64,000 bases of DNA from 1162T-S-0a-05 sp050299435 (GTDB lineage Bacteria > Pseudomonadota > Gammaproteobacteria > Pseudomonadales > Cellvibrionaceae): NCBI GenBank assembly GCA_050299435.1, contig JBNKVX010000002.1, positions 26,153-90,152 of the forward strand. The letters run 5' to 3'. The position numbers and the translations under genes were made by a program. Positions 17,313-26,612 of the stretch are shown here, piece by piece. Position 1 is the first letter of the stretch; each line of letters starts with the position of its first letter. The notes beneath the pieces are model-generated. The model searched no databases, was not told the origin of the DNA, and saw nothing but the letters and a program-made list of their open reading frames with translations.

Positions 17313-17420
17313 AGCCTCAAGTTTACAGTAACAAGGTCGAAGAGTTTTCTGAAAGGAAGTAGTCGCGAGCTATTTAACCACAGATCAGCTTGCTCACAAA
17401 CCGAGAGAAGTGTTTGAAAG

Positions 17421-17453
17421 CCAAAACAAAAAGGCCGCTGTAAACAGCGGCCT
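17421..17453 (-). terminator. Rho-independent terminator after the TonB receptor gene
   Basis: On the minus strand a perfect 9-bp stem AGGCCGCTG / CAGCGGCCT with a TTTA loop is followed by a T-rich tract (TTTTTGTTTTGG). It starts about 26 bp after the receptor stop codon, so the receptor is probably expressed at a higher level than the halogenase-SapC genes downstream, which need read-through or their own promoter. Confidence 0.88.
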
Positions 17454-17478
17454 GTTGATCTTGCCAATCACAATTCAC

Positions 17479-20400
17479 TTAGAAAGTATAACGAACACCC
17501 AAGTTATAACGTGCACCAGCAGAGGTCAGCGTCATTGTGATCTTGTCTTGACGACCCACTATTTTCACACTTTCCTCAGTGATATCAATACCTTCAAAGA
17601 ATACGGTTAAACCGTCCAATGCAGGAATATCGTAGCTCGCTGAGATATCGATTTGTGAGTAGGGCTCGGTGAACATGGGATGACGTTCATCCGGATCCAA
17701 ATCCAAACGCCGTGAGCTCAGGAAGCGATCTCGCCAGTTGTAAGCGATACGTGCCTGAATACCATCTTTATCGTAGAAGGCAACCAGGTTAGAAGTATCA
17801 CTCAGACCAATAATGGCTTCGGTATCTTCCAAAGAGTCAATGTCGTATTCCAAACCAGTATCAACCATGGTGTAGTTGAAGATAGCTCCGAATCCGGTTT
17901 CACCGAAGAGATGCTGAACGTTAAATTCAATACCATCAACTGTCTCTTCACGATCTGCGTTAACAGGCACCGCTACGAGGAAGGTAATGGGGTTATCTGT
18001 TGCGGGATCACCAAAGATGGCTTGATTCGCTACATCCACATAGGGATCGCTAGCGTAATTTGTGAAGATGTAGTTTCGAATTGCTGCCAAGTCGCTTCCC
18101 TCAGACGCTTCTGCTTCAGCAAACTTCTGTCCATCCAGTGGGTTGGGCAAATTAAACAGTTGCGAGGGCTGAGAACCCGTTGAAGTCCAGTTCTTAACAT
18201 CTTTACGGAAGTAACCGAGAGAGGCATAACTGCCCTCATCGTAGTACCATTCAACCGCTAGGTCGACGTTTGTAGATTCAAGAGGCTTCAAGCCTGGGTT
18301 ACCTGACTCACCGGTGTATCCCGAAGCGGAGCCACCTGACCCCACGCTAGTACCACCTAACAACAATCCATAATCAGGGCGTGCAATCGTCTTACCGAAG
18401 GCAAAACGACCTTTAACATCGTCACTGAATTCCATGTTGATGTTTAAATTTGGCAGCAGATAGTCGTACTCATCAGCTTTATTCAGGAATACGGTACCTA
18501 CTGAACCCTCAATGGATGTTGCTGTCACTTCACGCCAGGCAACTACTGTAGTTGAAGGATCATAGCCTGTAGAAGCCGACTCAGAATAAATATCCGTTTG
18601 CTCGTAACGCACACCCAAATGCACATCAGTTGGGAAGCCTGCAACTTCGCCATTGATATTTAACTGCGCGTAAACGAAGTTGGTATCTTCTTCAGTAAAG
18701 CGATTGGTATGCGCATCGTAATCAGAGCTTGCACAAAATTGACCCACAAGGTTTGGTTGAAGCACACCGTCCTGACCCACACAATCACCGGCCAGGTTAC
18801 TGCCAAGGTTGTCGGCAATGTTATCCACCACTTCAGCTTGATCAAGGAATTCCTTGAAGTCTGTCCAATACACAACATCAAGCAAGTCGTAATCTGCTTC
18901 GCTTGGGGTACCTTGGAAAACGCTGGGCGTTTCGTCAAAAGAGTCAAACACTGACTGTGAGGTCCAGTCCAGATTCGCGAAATCACCCGATACGCCAACA
19001 CCGCCCCAGTCACCACGTTGTACCTGGCTGAATTTAAAGCGGTTACTGATTACACTGTTACCGGCTCCAAAGTCGATACTCCACTCGTCGTTAAACTCGT
19101 AATCGCCGTGAATCTGAATTTGATCCACTTCAGCAGTATAACGATTGTTCTGGAACCAGCTACCAGAGAGCTGGAAAGTACCTGGATGGAAGAGTTCTAT
19201 TTGACCCGTCGCAATACCCGGTAATTCTCCACGCTCATCCAGACCCGTTAAGGTACGGGTAAATGAAGGGATTTGAACATTGTTTCTTGTTCCTAAACGT
19301 GGATCTGTCGCCTCTAAATTGGCCTCAGAAGTATGCGCATCTAGCTCTAATCTCAGTTGGTCTGTGACGTGCCATTCCAGGTTCATACCAAAAGAGTCGA
19401 TAGTTTCTTCAATACCCCAAGCACCCAAGGTCAATGAAGTATCTTTCCAGCGCTCACCAAGGGGATATTCGGGAGCCAATTCATCTGGCGCAGCATAGAC
19501 CTCAGAGTAAACCAAAGGATAAGCATTTGGTTCACCTTCCCAGATAGTTTCGCTGCGATCACCCGCGTAGTTAAACCATACCGATACATCAGAGTGTTGG
19601 GTTTCTACTGTATTCTCAACCATGGTGTAATCGAAGGTTGCGGTAAAGTCATCCGTTGGTGCAAATTGCAATACCAATTGACCATTCAAGCGCTCGCGCT
19701 GGTTTTCCTGAAACTCATAACGTGGTTGGTTATGGTTAGTGTAAATACCTGTAGTGGGTCGATTAACACCACCAGCCGCGCCTGCAGGTACGCCCGCCCA
19801 ACCAGTGTTGGTGACCAAACTTGATCGAGGTCCACGTGTTTGGTTGTACTGCGCTAAACCGTATTCACGTTCCTGATAGCTGGCAGCGATAGAAATACCA
19901 ATCGTGTCATCTGCAAAGGTATTTGAATAGAGTCCGCTCAGTTCAGGCGTGATGCCACCGGTACGTGTCGTACCATCATCAACTAACTTGCCAGAAATTG
20001 TGGCTTTGACACCAGGCGAATTCAAAGGTCGGTGAGTCACCAGGTTAATGGTTGCACCAATGCCGCCACCAGCCTGAGAGGCTTCATTGGATTTATAAAC
20101 AGTTACACCCGAAACCAGTTCTGCGGCGACATTGTCAAAATCAAAAGTACGGTCACCTGTAGTATTCGGAAGGATACGACCATTCAGACTTACAAGGTTA
20201 AAGTCCGGTCCAAAACCACGGACAGTAACTTTGCTACCTTCACCGTTTTGGCGGTCAATGGATACACCAGTAATACGTTGCAGAGATTCTGCTAAGTTGG
20301 TATCCGGGAATTTACCGATATCTTCTGCTGAAATTGCATCAACCACGCCGGTAGATTCGCGCTTGATGTCCATTGCGCGCTCCAAACTACCACGGATACC

Positions 20401-20526
20401 GGTTACCAGTACTTCTTCCGTTACTGCAGCTTCTTGCGCCATTGCAACAACACAAAGGCTGGAGCTTATTGCGGCTACCAGCGCTTTCTGTTTGAACTTA
20501 GTATTTAGTTGGTCATTAATTCTCAT
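17479..20526 (-). CDS. TonB-dependent receptor (large, SusC/CarboReg-free, sugar-type)
   Basis: 1015 residues. A signal peptide (ALVAAISSSLCVVAMAQ) is followed by the TonB box region EEVLVTGIRGSLERAMDIKR, the plug domain (about residues 55-165, with LAESLQRITGVSIDRQNGEG and VRGFG) and a 22-strand barrel that ends in GVRYTF. The N-terminus VTGIRGSLERA..IKR is typical of the long receptors of Caulobacter, Xanthomonas and Cellvibrionaceae that import oligosaccharides or other large nutrients. The ribosome-binding site GAGGAGAG is strong. The linked halogenases, SapC, cupin and DUF6445 genes form the usual accessory set, but no glycoside hydrolase is present to reveal the ligand. Confidence 0.93.
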   Translation of the reverse strand: MRINDQLNTKFKQKALVAAISSSLCVVAMAQEAAVTEEVLVTGIRGSLERAMDIKRESTGVVDAISAEDIGKFPDTNLAESLQRITGVSIDRQNGEGSKVTVRGFGPDFNLVSLNGRILPNTTGDRTFDFDNVAAELVSGVTVYKSNEASQAGGGIGATINLVTHRPLNSPGVKATISGKLVDDGTTRTGGITPELSGLYSNTFADDTIGISIAASYQEREYGLAQYNQTRGPRSSLVTNTGWAGVPAGAAGGVNRPTTGIYTNHNQPRYEFQENQRERLNGQLVLQFAPTDDFTATFDYTMVENTVETQHSDVSVWFNYAGDRSETIWEGEPNAYPLVYSEVYAAPDELAPEYPLGERWKDTSLTLGAWGIEETIDSFGMNLEWHVTDQLRLELDAHTSEANLEATDPRLGTRNNVQIPSFTRTLTGLDERGELPGIATGQIELFHPGTFQLSGSWFQNNRYTAEVDQIQIHGDYEFNDEWSIDFGAGNSVISNRFKFSQVQRGDWGGVGVSGDFANLDWTSQSVFDSFDETPSVFQGTPSEADYDLLDVVYWTDFKEFLDQAEVVDNIADNLGSNLAGDCVGQDGVLQPNLVGQFCASSDYDAHTNRFTEEDTNFVYAQLNINGEVAGFPTDVHLGVRYEQTDIYSESASTGYDPSTTVVAWREVTATSIEGSVGTVFLNKADEYDYLLPNLNINMEFSDDVKGRFAFGKTIARPDYGLLLGGTSVGSGGSASGYTGESGNPGLKPLESTNVDLAVEWYYDEGSYASLGYFRKDVKNWTSTGSQPSQLFNLPNPLDGQKFAEAEASEGSDLAAIRNYIFTNYASDPYVDVANQAIFGDPATDNPITFLVAVPVNADREETVDGIEFNVQHLFGETGFGAIFNYTMVDTGLEYDIDSLEDTEAIIGLSDTSNLVAFYDKDGIQARIAYNWRDRFLSSRRLDLDPDERHPMFTEPYSQIDISASYDIPALDGLTVFFEGIDITEESVKIVGRQDKITMTLTSAGARYNLGVRYTF

Positions 20527-20722
20527 ATTGGAAGACTCTCCTCAACTATTAATGTTATTTTTTAAGGTCTTGTCATTATTTTTAGCGGTATACAACACGT
20601 GCTTATTCGTACAGCCGAAGATATTGATTGTGCATATACACGCCAGAACACGAGCGAGCCTAGTTTAACAGTACTTTCAAACAAATCAATTGTCTGACCA
20701 TATTACGATGGGATCGGTTACA

Positions 20723-20746
20723 CCCTCGTTTAGGATAAAGCGAGGG
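20723..20746. other. Stem-loop between glmS and the TonB receptor gene
   Basis: A 9-bp stem with one wobble pair (CCCTCGTTT / AAGCGAGGG) closes a 6-base loop. It lies about 50 bp downstream of the glmS stop. No T run follows on either strand, so it may act as an mRNA 3' stabiliser or a Rho-assisted terminator rather than a classic intrinsic terminator. The rest of the 268-bp gap to the receptor gene shows only its ribosome-binding site. Confidence 0.4.
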
Positions 20747-20794
20747 CCTATTCCTGCAAGCAACATCAAAATGGTTTTAAATAGCAATCCGCCC

Positions 20795-22627
20795 CTACTC
20801 TACTGTGACCGATTTCGCCAAATTACGCGGTTGATCCACATCGGTGCCTTTGATGATTGCTACATAGTAACTAAGCAACTGTAGCGGAAGGGTGTAAATG
20901 ATGGGAGCGATCCAATCATGGGTGTGTGGCACATTAATGACTCGCATGGTCTCATCAGATTCAAATCTGGCATTCGCATCGGCAAACACAAATAGAATAC
21001 CACCGCGTGCGCGCACTTCTTCTACGTTGGATTTCAATTTTTCCAACAATTCATTGTTCGGTGCTACGACAATAATAGGCATCTCAGCGTCAATTAAAGC
21101 CAGTGGACCATGTTTTAATTCGCCCGCCGCATAAGCTTCTGCGTGAATATAGGAAATTTCTTTTAACTTCAGTGCCCCTTCCATTGCAATCGGGTACTGA
21201 TCTCCTCTACCAAGAAATAGGCTATGGTGCTTATCCGCAAACTCCTCTGCCAGGCCTTCAATTTGATCTGCCAAGCTCAAACTCTCTTCTAATTTGGTCG
21301 GTACACTTTTCAGTGCTTCAACCAGTTCTTTTTGTTTTGCTTCATCAAGCCCATTGTATTTGCCAATCGCAATTACCATCATCGCCAAACCAACCAGTTG
21401 TGTTGTAAACGCCTTGGTAGAAGCCACACCAATTTCAGCACCTGCCCGTGTCATAAAAGCCAGATCGCTTTCTCTAACCAAAGATGAGCCCGCCACATTA
21501 CAAATCGTTAAACTTCCCAGATAACCTAATTCTTTTGACAACCTCAGTGCTGCTAAAGTGTCTGCCGTCTCACCAGATTGAGAAATCGTAACAAGCAAAC
21601 TATTGGGTTGAACAAATGATTTGCGATAACGAAACTCTGAGGCAATTTCTACGTTGCAACTAACGCCGGCCAAAGACTCCAACCAATAGCGCGCAACCAT
21701 TCCGCTGTGATAACTCGTTCCACATGCAACTATCTGTACATGTTTTACTTTTTCAAATAACTCGCTCGCACCATTCCCAAATGTTTCGTCCAACACGCTA
21801 TCCTGACTTAGTCGTCCTTCTAGTGTGTTGTTCACGGCACTCGGTTGCTCATAAATTTCCTTAAGCATGTAGTGTCTGTACTGGCCTTTATCTCCCGCGT
21901 CATAACTCGCCGTACTCTCGTGAATTTCCCTTTCAACTTCTTGGCCATCTTTGTCAAAAATATTAATTTTGTGCCGAGTAATTTCCGCAACGTCGCCCTC
22001 TTCAAGAAAAATAAAACGGCGTGTAACTGGCAAGAGCGCTAATTGATCCGATGCAATAAAGTTTTCACCTATGCCTAGACCAATCACCAAGGGACTACCC
22101 GAACGTGCTACGACAAGTCGACTGTTGTCCTCTTTATCCATAATAACCGTGCCATAGGCACCTTCGAGCTGGGCGACAGCTTTTTTTACTGCTTCCAACA
22201 GTGAGCTACTATCTGATAATTCTTTTTCCACCAAATGCGCAATCACTTCAGTGTCGGTATCGGATTCAAATTCAAAACCATCTGATTTAAGTGAGGCCCG
22301 CAAACTTTCATGGTTTTCGATAATGCCATTGTGAACAACAGCAATATTATTTTTGGAGGTGTGAGGGTGTGCATTGCGTTCACTGGGTTCGCCGTGCGTT
22401 GCCCAACGAGTATGAGCAATACCCGTCCCACCAGGAAGTGGATTTAATTCCACAGCATCACTTAGCTCTTTGACTTTACCCAGGCGCCTAACACGTTGAA
22501 GATTAGCGTGTGAATCGATTACTGCAACGCCGGCCGAATCGTAGCCGCGATATTCCAATCGACGCAGTCCCTCAACCAAAATTTCAACCACATCCCTTTG
22601 CGCAACTGCGCCGACTATTCCACACAT
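20795..22627 (-). CDS. glmS: Glutamine--fructose-6-phosphate aminotransferase (isomerizing)
   Basis: 610 residues. It starts MCGIVGAV, so Cys2 is the N-terminal glutaminase nucleophile after Met removal, with the glutaminase domain to about 240. Two SIS isomerase domains follow (CGTSYHSG, SQSGETADT; LGRGDQYPIAMEGALKLKEISYIHAE), and the C-terminus PRNLAKSVTVE is the conserved one. The enzyme makes glucosamine-6-phosphate, the first step to UDP-GlcNAc. It follows a DeoR-type regulator by 19 bp on the same strand, the Pseudomonas-type arrangement; the partner gene glmU is 7 kb upstream because another block has been inserted. Confidence 0.98.
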   Translation of the reverse strand: MCGIVGAVAQRDVVEILVEGLRRLEYRGYDSAGVAVIDSHANLQRVRRLGKVKELSDAVELNPLPGGTGIAHTRWATHGEPSERNAHPHTSKNNIAVVHNGIIENHESLRASLKSDGFEFESDTDTEVIAHLVEKELSDSSSLLEAVKKAVAQLEGAYGTVIMDKEDNSRLVVARSGSPLVIGLGIGENFIASDQLALLPVTRRFIFLEEGDVAEITRHKINIFDKDGQEVEREIHESTASYDAGDKGQYRHYMLKEIYEQPSAVNNTLEGRLSQDSVLDETFGNGASELFEKVKHVQIVACGTSYHSGMVARYWLESLAGVSCNVEIASEFRYRKSFVQPNSLLVTISQSGETADTLAALRLSKELGYLGSLTICNVAGSSLVRESDLAFMTRAGAEIGVASTKAFTTQLVGLAMMVIAIGKYNGLDEAKQKELVEALKSVPTKLEESLSLADQIEGLAEEFADKHHSLFLGRGDQYPIAMEGALKLKEISYIHAEAYAAGELKHGPLALIDAEMPIIVVAPNNELLEKLKSNVEEVRARGGILFVFADANARFESDETMRVINVPHTHDWIAPIIYTLPLQLLSYYVAIIKGTDVDQPRNLAKSVTVE

Positions 22628-22646
22628 AACTTAAGCTCCAATAAAA

Positions 22647-23417
22647 TTAAGAAGTTTTCGCGCGAATGACTTTCACGCCTTGATTTTGAATGTGCTTACG
22701 GTCCATATCCGGAAGCAAATCATCTGTAACTAATACATCCACCTGTGACCATGACAGCTCTACATTATGAATTTTACGTTGAATTTTTTCAGATTCAGCC
22801 ATCACAATTACTTCTCTTGCGACTTCAGCCATTACACGACTTAAGCTGTAAAGTTCGTTATAGGTTGTGGTTCCACGCTCAACATCCAGGCCATCGGCAC
22901 CCACAAAAAATTGGTCAAAGTCGTAGGCTCTCAAAACCTGTTCCGCCAGCTGACCCTGAAAGGATTCAGATTGCGCATCCCAGGTTCCACCTGTCATAAG
23001 CAAGGTCGGCTCATTCTCAAGCTCAGTAAGGGCTTCAGCAATATTGAGACAATTACACATTACAACCAAGCCTTGACGGGAAGACAGCTCTGGAACCAGG
23101 GCTGCGGTGGTATAACCGCTGTCGATAATAATGCGATTGTGATCACGAATTAGGCTGACTGCTGATCTAGCCAAAGCGATCTTTCGTTTCGAAACCTGCT
23201 CGCCCATGCCTTGGCTCACATACTCTCTAGGAAGGGGGACGGCACCGCCGTATTTGCGCAACAACAATCCATTATTCTCCAGTGCGGTCAAATCCTTACG
23301 AACCGTGACCTCCGAGGTAGCGAATTGTTGCGCAAGCATTTCAACACTCACCTCCCCATTTTGATTGAGAAGCTCAATGATCTCGCGTCTACGTTCCTGT
23401 GTATTTCGTTTAATCAT
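22647..23417 (-). CDS. DeoR/GlpR-family transcriptional regulator linked to glmS
   Basis: 256 residues. The N-terminal winged helix-turn-helix is canonical (RRREIIELLNQNGEVSVEMLAQQF, TVRKDLTALENNGLLLRKYGGA), followed by the sugar-phosphate sensor of the DeoR C-terminal family (IIIDSGYTTAALVPEL, VGADGLD, TTYNELYSLSRVMAEVA). It lies 19 bp upstream of glmS and probably adjusts it to amino-sugar phosphate supply. Two direct repeats TTTCGTTTCG sit 38-67 bp upstream of its own start (23455-23484), in the gap shared with the divergent putA gene, which suggests autoregulation. The ligand is an inference. Confidence 0.92.
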   Translation of the reverse strand: MIKRNTQERRREIIELLNQNGEVSVEMLAQQFATSEVTVRKDLTALENNGLLLRKYGGAVPLPREYVSQGMGEQVSKRKIALARSAVSLIRDHNRIIIDSGYTTAALVPELSSRQGLVVMCNCLNIAEALTELENEPTLLMTGGTWDAQSESFQGQLAEQVLRAYDFDQFFVGADGLDVERGTTTYNELYSLSRVMAEVAREVIVMAESEKIQRKIHNVELSWSQVDVLVTDDLLPDMDRKHIQNQGVKVIRAKTS

Positions 23418-23454
23418 TTTGGTGTTTTTACTGAGTTATCGCCGCGAAACCAGC

Positions 23455-23484
23455 TTTCGTTTCGCCATATTAAGTTTCGTTTCG
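23455..23484. promoter_or_regulatory. Candidate DeoR operators: two TTTCGTTTCG direct repeats
   Basis: Identical 10-mers TTTCGTTTCG start at 23455 and 23475, exactly 20 bp apart (two helical turns), between the divergent DeoR and putA genes. DeoR-family repressors commonly bind tandem repeats containing TTTCG. A third identical copy occurs inside the regulator gene at 23182-23191. Position upstream of the regulator start fits autoregulation of the regulator-glmS operon; an effect on putA is possible. Confidence 0.65.
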
Positions 23485-23572
23485 AAAGTATTTTAATGGT
23501 CCAGCCTAAATATGCAAGCTTTTTCCCCGGCTATGCTACTATCGCAGCGAGCTTCACCCATTGGAGCGCGTT

Positions 23573-26500
23573 ATGAGCCTGTCTCGGTTTCGCAAGGAAA
23601 TATGCGATCTAAGCCACGCAGATGAAGATCTGTGTGTCGCGTCGCTACTTAAGCAGATAAAACACCCGCTGGAAGACCTTGAATTCGCGGTTGAACTCAT
23701 CCAGATCTCACGCCAACAAAAGGTGAAAGGGGGTCTTGATGCTTTTCTATTGGAATTTGGATTGAGTAATACCGAAGGCGTCGCATTGATGTGTCTGGCC
23801 GAGGCCCTTCTTCGAATTCCTGATGCGGCTACCGCAGACGAGCTCATCGCAGAAAAGCTTTTGCAAGGAAACTGGCAACAACATTTAGGCCATTCAGAAT
23901 CCCTCTTCGTCAATGCATCTTCTTGGGGCTTGCTACTTACTGGCAAATTTATTCGCTTTGAATATTCTCAAGAAAACTGGGTTCAAAAATTACTAGCCCG
24001 ACTTGGAGAGCCGGTTTTAAGAGAAGCCATGCTGCAAGCAATGCGTATCATGGCTAAACAATATGTACTCGGTGCGGATATCCAACGCGCACACGCGCGC
24101 AGTAGAACCTACTATCCTCCCAACACGCGATTTTCTTTTGATATGCTCGGTGAAGCCGCCCGCACACAAACCGACGCACAACGTTTTTTCGAATCTTACC
24201 GCCAAGCGATTAACTACATTGGTGAAAACAATACGGAAGTGGATCCGCATAACGCAAACGGCATTTCCATTAAGCTCTCCGCTTTACACCCACGCTATGA
24301 AGTCAATCAGCGAACAAGGGTGCTCGAAGAACTTTATCCCAGACTTTTGGAATTAGCGCAACTCGCACATCATTTTAATCTCGGCTTTAATATTGACGCA
24401 GAAGAAAGTGAGCGCCTGGAAATTTCACTCGATCTTTTTAGTCGGCTTGCAAACGAGCCCACCTTATCAAACTGGCGTGGGCTCGGTTTTGTCTTACAGG
24501 CTTATCAAAAGCGTGCGCCAAAAGTAGCGGAATATTTGATAGCACTGGCAAAGCAAACCCAACGCCATTTTATGATTCGTTTGGTAAAAGGCGCGTACTG
24601 GGACAGGGAAATTAAATACGCACAAGAAAATGGTTACGAAGACTATCCGGTTTTTACTCGTAAAGTGAACACCGATTTAAGTTATTTGCTTTGCGCCCAG
24701 TTACTGCTGGCTGAACAAGACGCTATTTTTCCACAGTTTGCCACACACAATGCCCATACGCTCGCGAGTATTTATCAACTTGCCAAGGGTAAAAATTTCG
24801 AATTTCAACGCTTACATGGTATGGGCGATATATTGTATGAAACTTTTCTGAAGGAACATGATGTACCGATTCGTGTTTACGCTCCTGTGGGAATACACAA
24901 GGATTTATTGCCTTATCTCGTAAGGCGCTTGTTGGAAAATGGGGCAAATAGCTCATTCGTTAATCGGTTTTTAGATAAAAAAACACCCGCTAATCAACTT
25001 GTTTTTAACGTTGAAGAGAAAGTAAAAACAAATAAGAAAAACAGCAGCTACAGGCATCCCTCCATTCCGCTGCCGAAGTTTCTTTATAAAGATGCACAGT
25101 TCCCACGTTTAAATTCGATTGGTGTGGATTTAAACAACGATACTGTAAGTCTAGATTTACTTGATGCCATAAGTGCCTACAATCCAGATCAAGTTGTTTT
25201 AATGGAAGAAAATCTTGATGTCGATGCTTGTATCAGAAAATCCAGAGATTCGTTTAATATTTGGAAGCGAACACCCATTGAAAAACGCGTCGAAATTATC
25301 GAGTTGTTTGCGAATACCTTACAAACAAAACAAAGAGATTTTATTGCGCTTATTTGCCACGAAGGCAAGCGCACAGTTAAAGACGCGGTTAGTGAGTTAC
25401 GCGAAGCTATAGATTTTTGTCGTTATTATTCCAGTAGTGCACGAAAATGTTTTTCCCTAGCGCTGGACTTAGAAAGCCCGACCGGTGAAAGTAATCAGCT
25501 CCATTATTTTGGGCGTGGCCCAATGGTTTGCATCAGCCCCTGGAATTTCCCTCTGGCAATTTTTGTCGGTCAAATTGTAGCAGCACTGATTTGCGGAAAC
25601 ACGGTGTTGGCGAAACCCGCGGAGCAAACACCAAAAATCGCTTCTCTTGCAACAGAGGTCATGCATGCATGTGGCCTGCCAAAGGATGTATTGCAACTGG
25701 TAATTGGCGATGCAGAAGTTGGCAAACAACTTGTCGCCAACGAAAATATCGCTGGTGTAATTTTTACAGGATCTTCGCAAGCAGCAAAACATATTCAACA
25801 TGCTCTTGCTTTACATAAAGGGCCGATTAAGCCGCTAATTGCCGAAACCGGCGGCGTAAATACCATGATTGTGGATTCAAGTGCGCTGTTAGAACAGGTT
25901 TGTGATGATGTCATTCAATCTGCATTCTCTAGCGCAGGACAACGCTGTTCAGCTTTACGGGTATTGTTTGTACAAAATGATATTGCCGATTCGCTAATAG
26001 AAATGTTGCAGGGCGCCTGTGCTGAATTACAACTCGGGTCGCCAATGAATTTGTCATCTGACATCGGGCCCGTCATTGACAAGGAAGCACTTGAAAAAAT
26101 TCACCACCACATTGAGAAAATGAAAACAGATGCGAGCTGTCTTTTTTCATGGCCATTGGATCAAACACCGGTGTCTGACACCTATGTAGGCCCGTACATC
26201 TTCGAGCTAAAAACTTTAAGCCAAATGTCAGAAGAGATTTTCGGCCCGATTCTGCACCTTATTCGTTTTAAGGCAACAGAATTGCCCAATATTCTGGAGG
26301 ATATCAATAATAGCCAGTTTGGTTTAACGCTCGGTATACACTCACGCATAAGTGGGCGCGCACAGCAAATTTTTGAAAAGGTGAATATCGGCAACGTGTA
26401 CGTTAATCGCAATATGATCGGCGCAGTAGTCGGCGTTAATCCCTTTGGTGGAATGGGTCTGAGCGGAACTGGCCCAAAAGCTGGTGGACCGCACTACCTT

Positions 26501-26590
26501 GAGCACTTAATGGTGGAAAAAACCCTGACCGTCAACACCGTAGCTACGGGCGGCAATGTTAAACTCTTACAGGATTTGAAAGAAGATTGA
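23573..26590 (+). CDS. putA: Bifunctional proline dehydrogenase / L-glutamate gamma-semialdehyde dehydrogenase
   Basis: 1005 residues from ATG 23573; an upstream TTG at 23561 is less likely. The FAD-dependent PRODH barrel covers roughly residues 70-450 (MRLVKGAYWD, IRVYAPVGIHKDLLPYLVRRLLENGANSSF), and the NAD-dependent aldehyde dehydrogenase residues 520-985 (PWNFPLAIF, FTGSSQAAK, Glu758 in AETGG, Cys792 in SAGQRCSALR, NPFGGMGLSGTGPKAGG). It converts proline to glutamate with substrate channelling. It lacks the N-terminal ribbon-helix-helix domain and the long C-terminal tail of enterobacterial PutA, so it should not repress its own gene. It is divergent from the DeoR-glmS operon and followed 22 bp later by a nitrilase-family gene. 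Confidence 0.96.
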   Translation: MSLSRFRKEICDLSHADEDLCVASLLKQIKHPLEDLEFAVELIQISRQQKVKGGLDAFLLEFGLSNTEGVALMCLAEALLRIPDAATADELIAEKLLQGNWQQHLGHSESLFVNASSWGLLLTGKFIRFEYSQENWVQKLLARLGEPVLREAMLQAMRIMAKQYVLGADIQRAHARSRTYYPPNTRFSFDMLGEAARTQTDAQRFFESYRQAINYIGENNTEVDPHNANGISIKLSALHPRYEVNQRTRVLEELYPRLLELAQLAHHFNLGFNIDAEESERLEISLDLFSRLANEPTLSNWRGLGFVLQAYQKRAPKVAEYLIALAKQTQRHFMIRLVKGAYWDREIKYAQENGYEDYPVFTRKVNTDLSYLLCAQLLLAEQDAIFPQFATHNAHTLASIYQLAKGKNFEFQRLHGMGDILYETFLKEHDVPIRVYAPVGIHKDLLPYLVRRLLENGANSSFVNRFLDKKTPANQLVFNVEEKVKTNKKNSSYRHPSIPLPKFLYKDAQFPRLNSIGVDLNNDTVSLDLLDAISAYNPDQVVLMEENLDVDACIRKSRDSFNIWKRTPIEKRVEIIELFANTLQTKQRDFIALICHEGKRTVKDAVSELREAIDFCRYYSSSARKCFSLALDLESPTGESNQLHYFGRGPMVCISPWNFPLAIFVGQIVAALICGNTVLAKPAEQTPKIASLATEVMHACGLPKDVLQLVIGDAEVGKQLVANENIAGVIFTGSSQAAKHIQHALALHKGPIKPLIAETGGVNTMIVDSSALLEQVCDDVIQSAFSSAGQRCSALRVLFVQNDIADSLIEMLQGACAELQLGSPMNLSSDIGPVIDKEALEKIHHHIEKMKTDASCLFSWPLDQTPVSDTYVGPYIFELKTLSQMSEEIFGPILHLIRFKATELPNILEDINNSQFGLTLGIHSRISGRAQQIFEKVNIGNVYVNRNMIGAVVGVNPFGGMGLSGTGPKAGGPHYLEHLMVEKTLTVNTVATGGNVKLLQDLKED

Positions 26591-26612
26591 TCCTGAATTC
26601 AAGAGATACAGT

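Noticed and set aside
20723..20746. Stem-loop as an intrinsic glmS terminator
   Set aside because: The stem is good but no T run follows on the minus strand, so only a stem-loop is listed.
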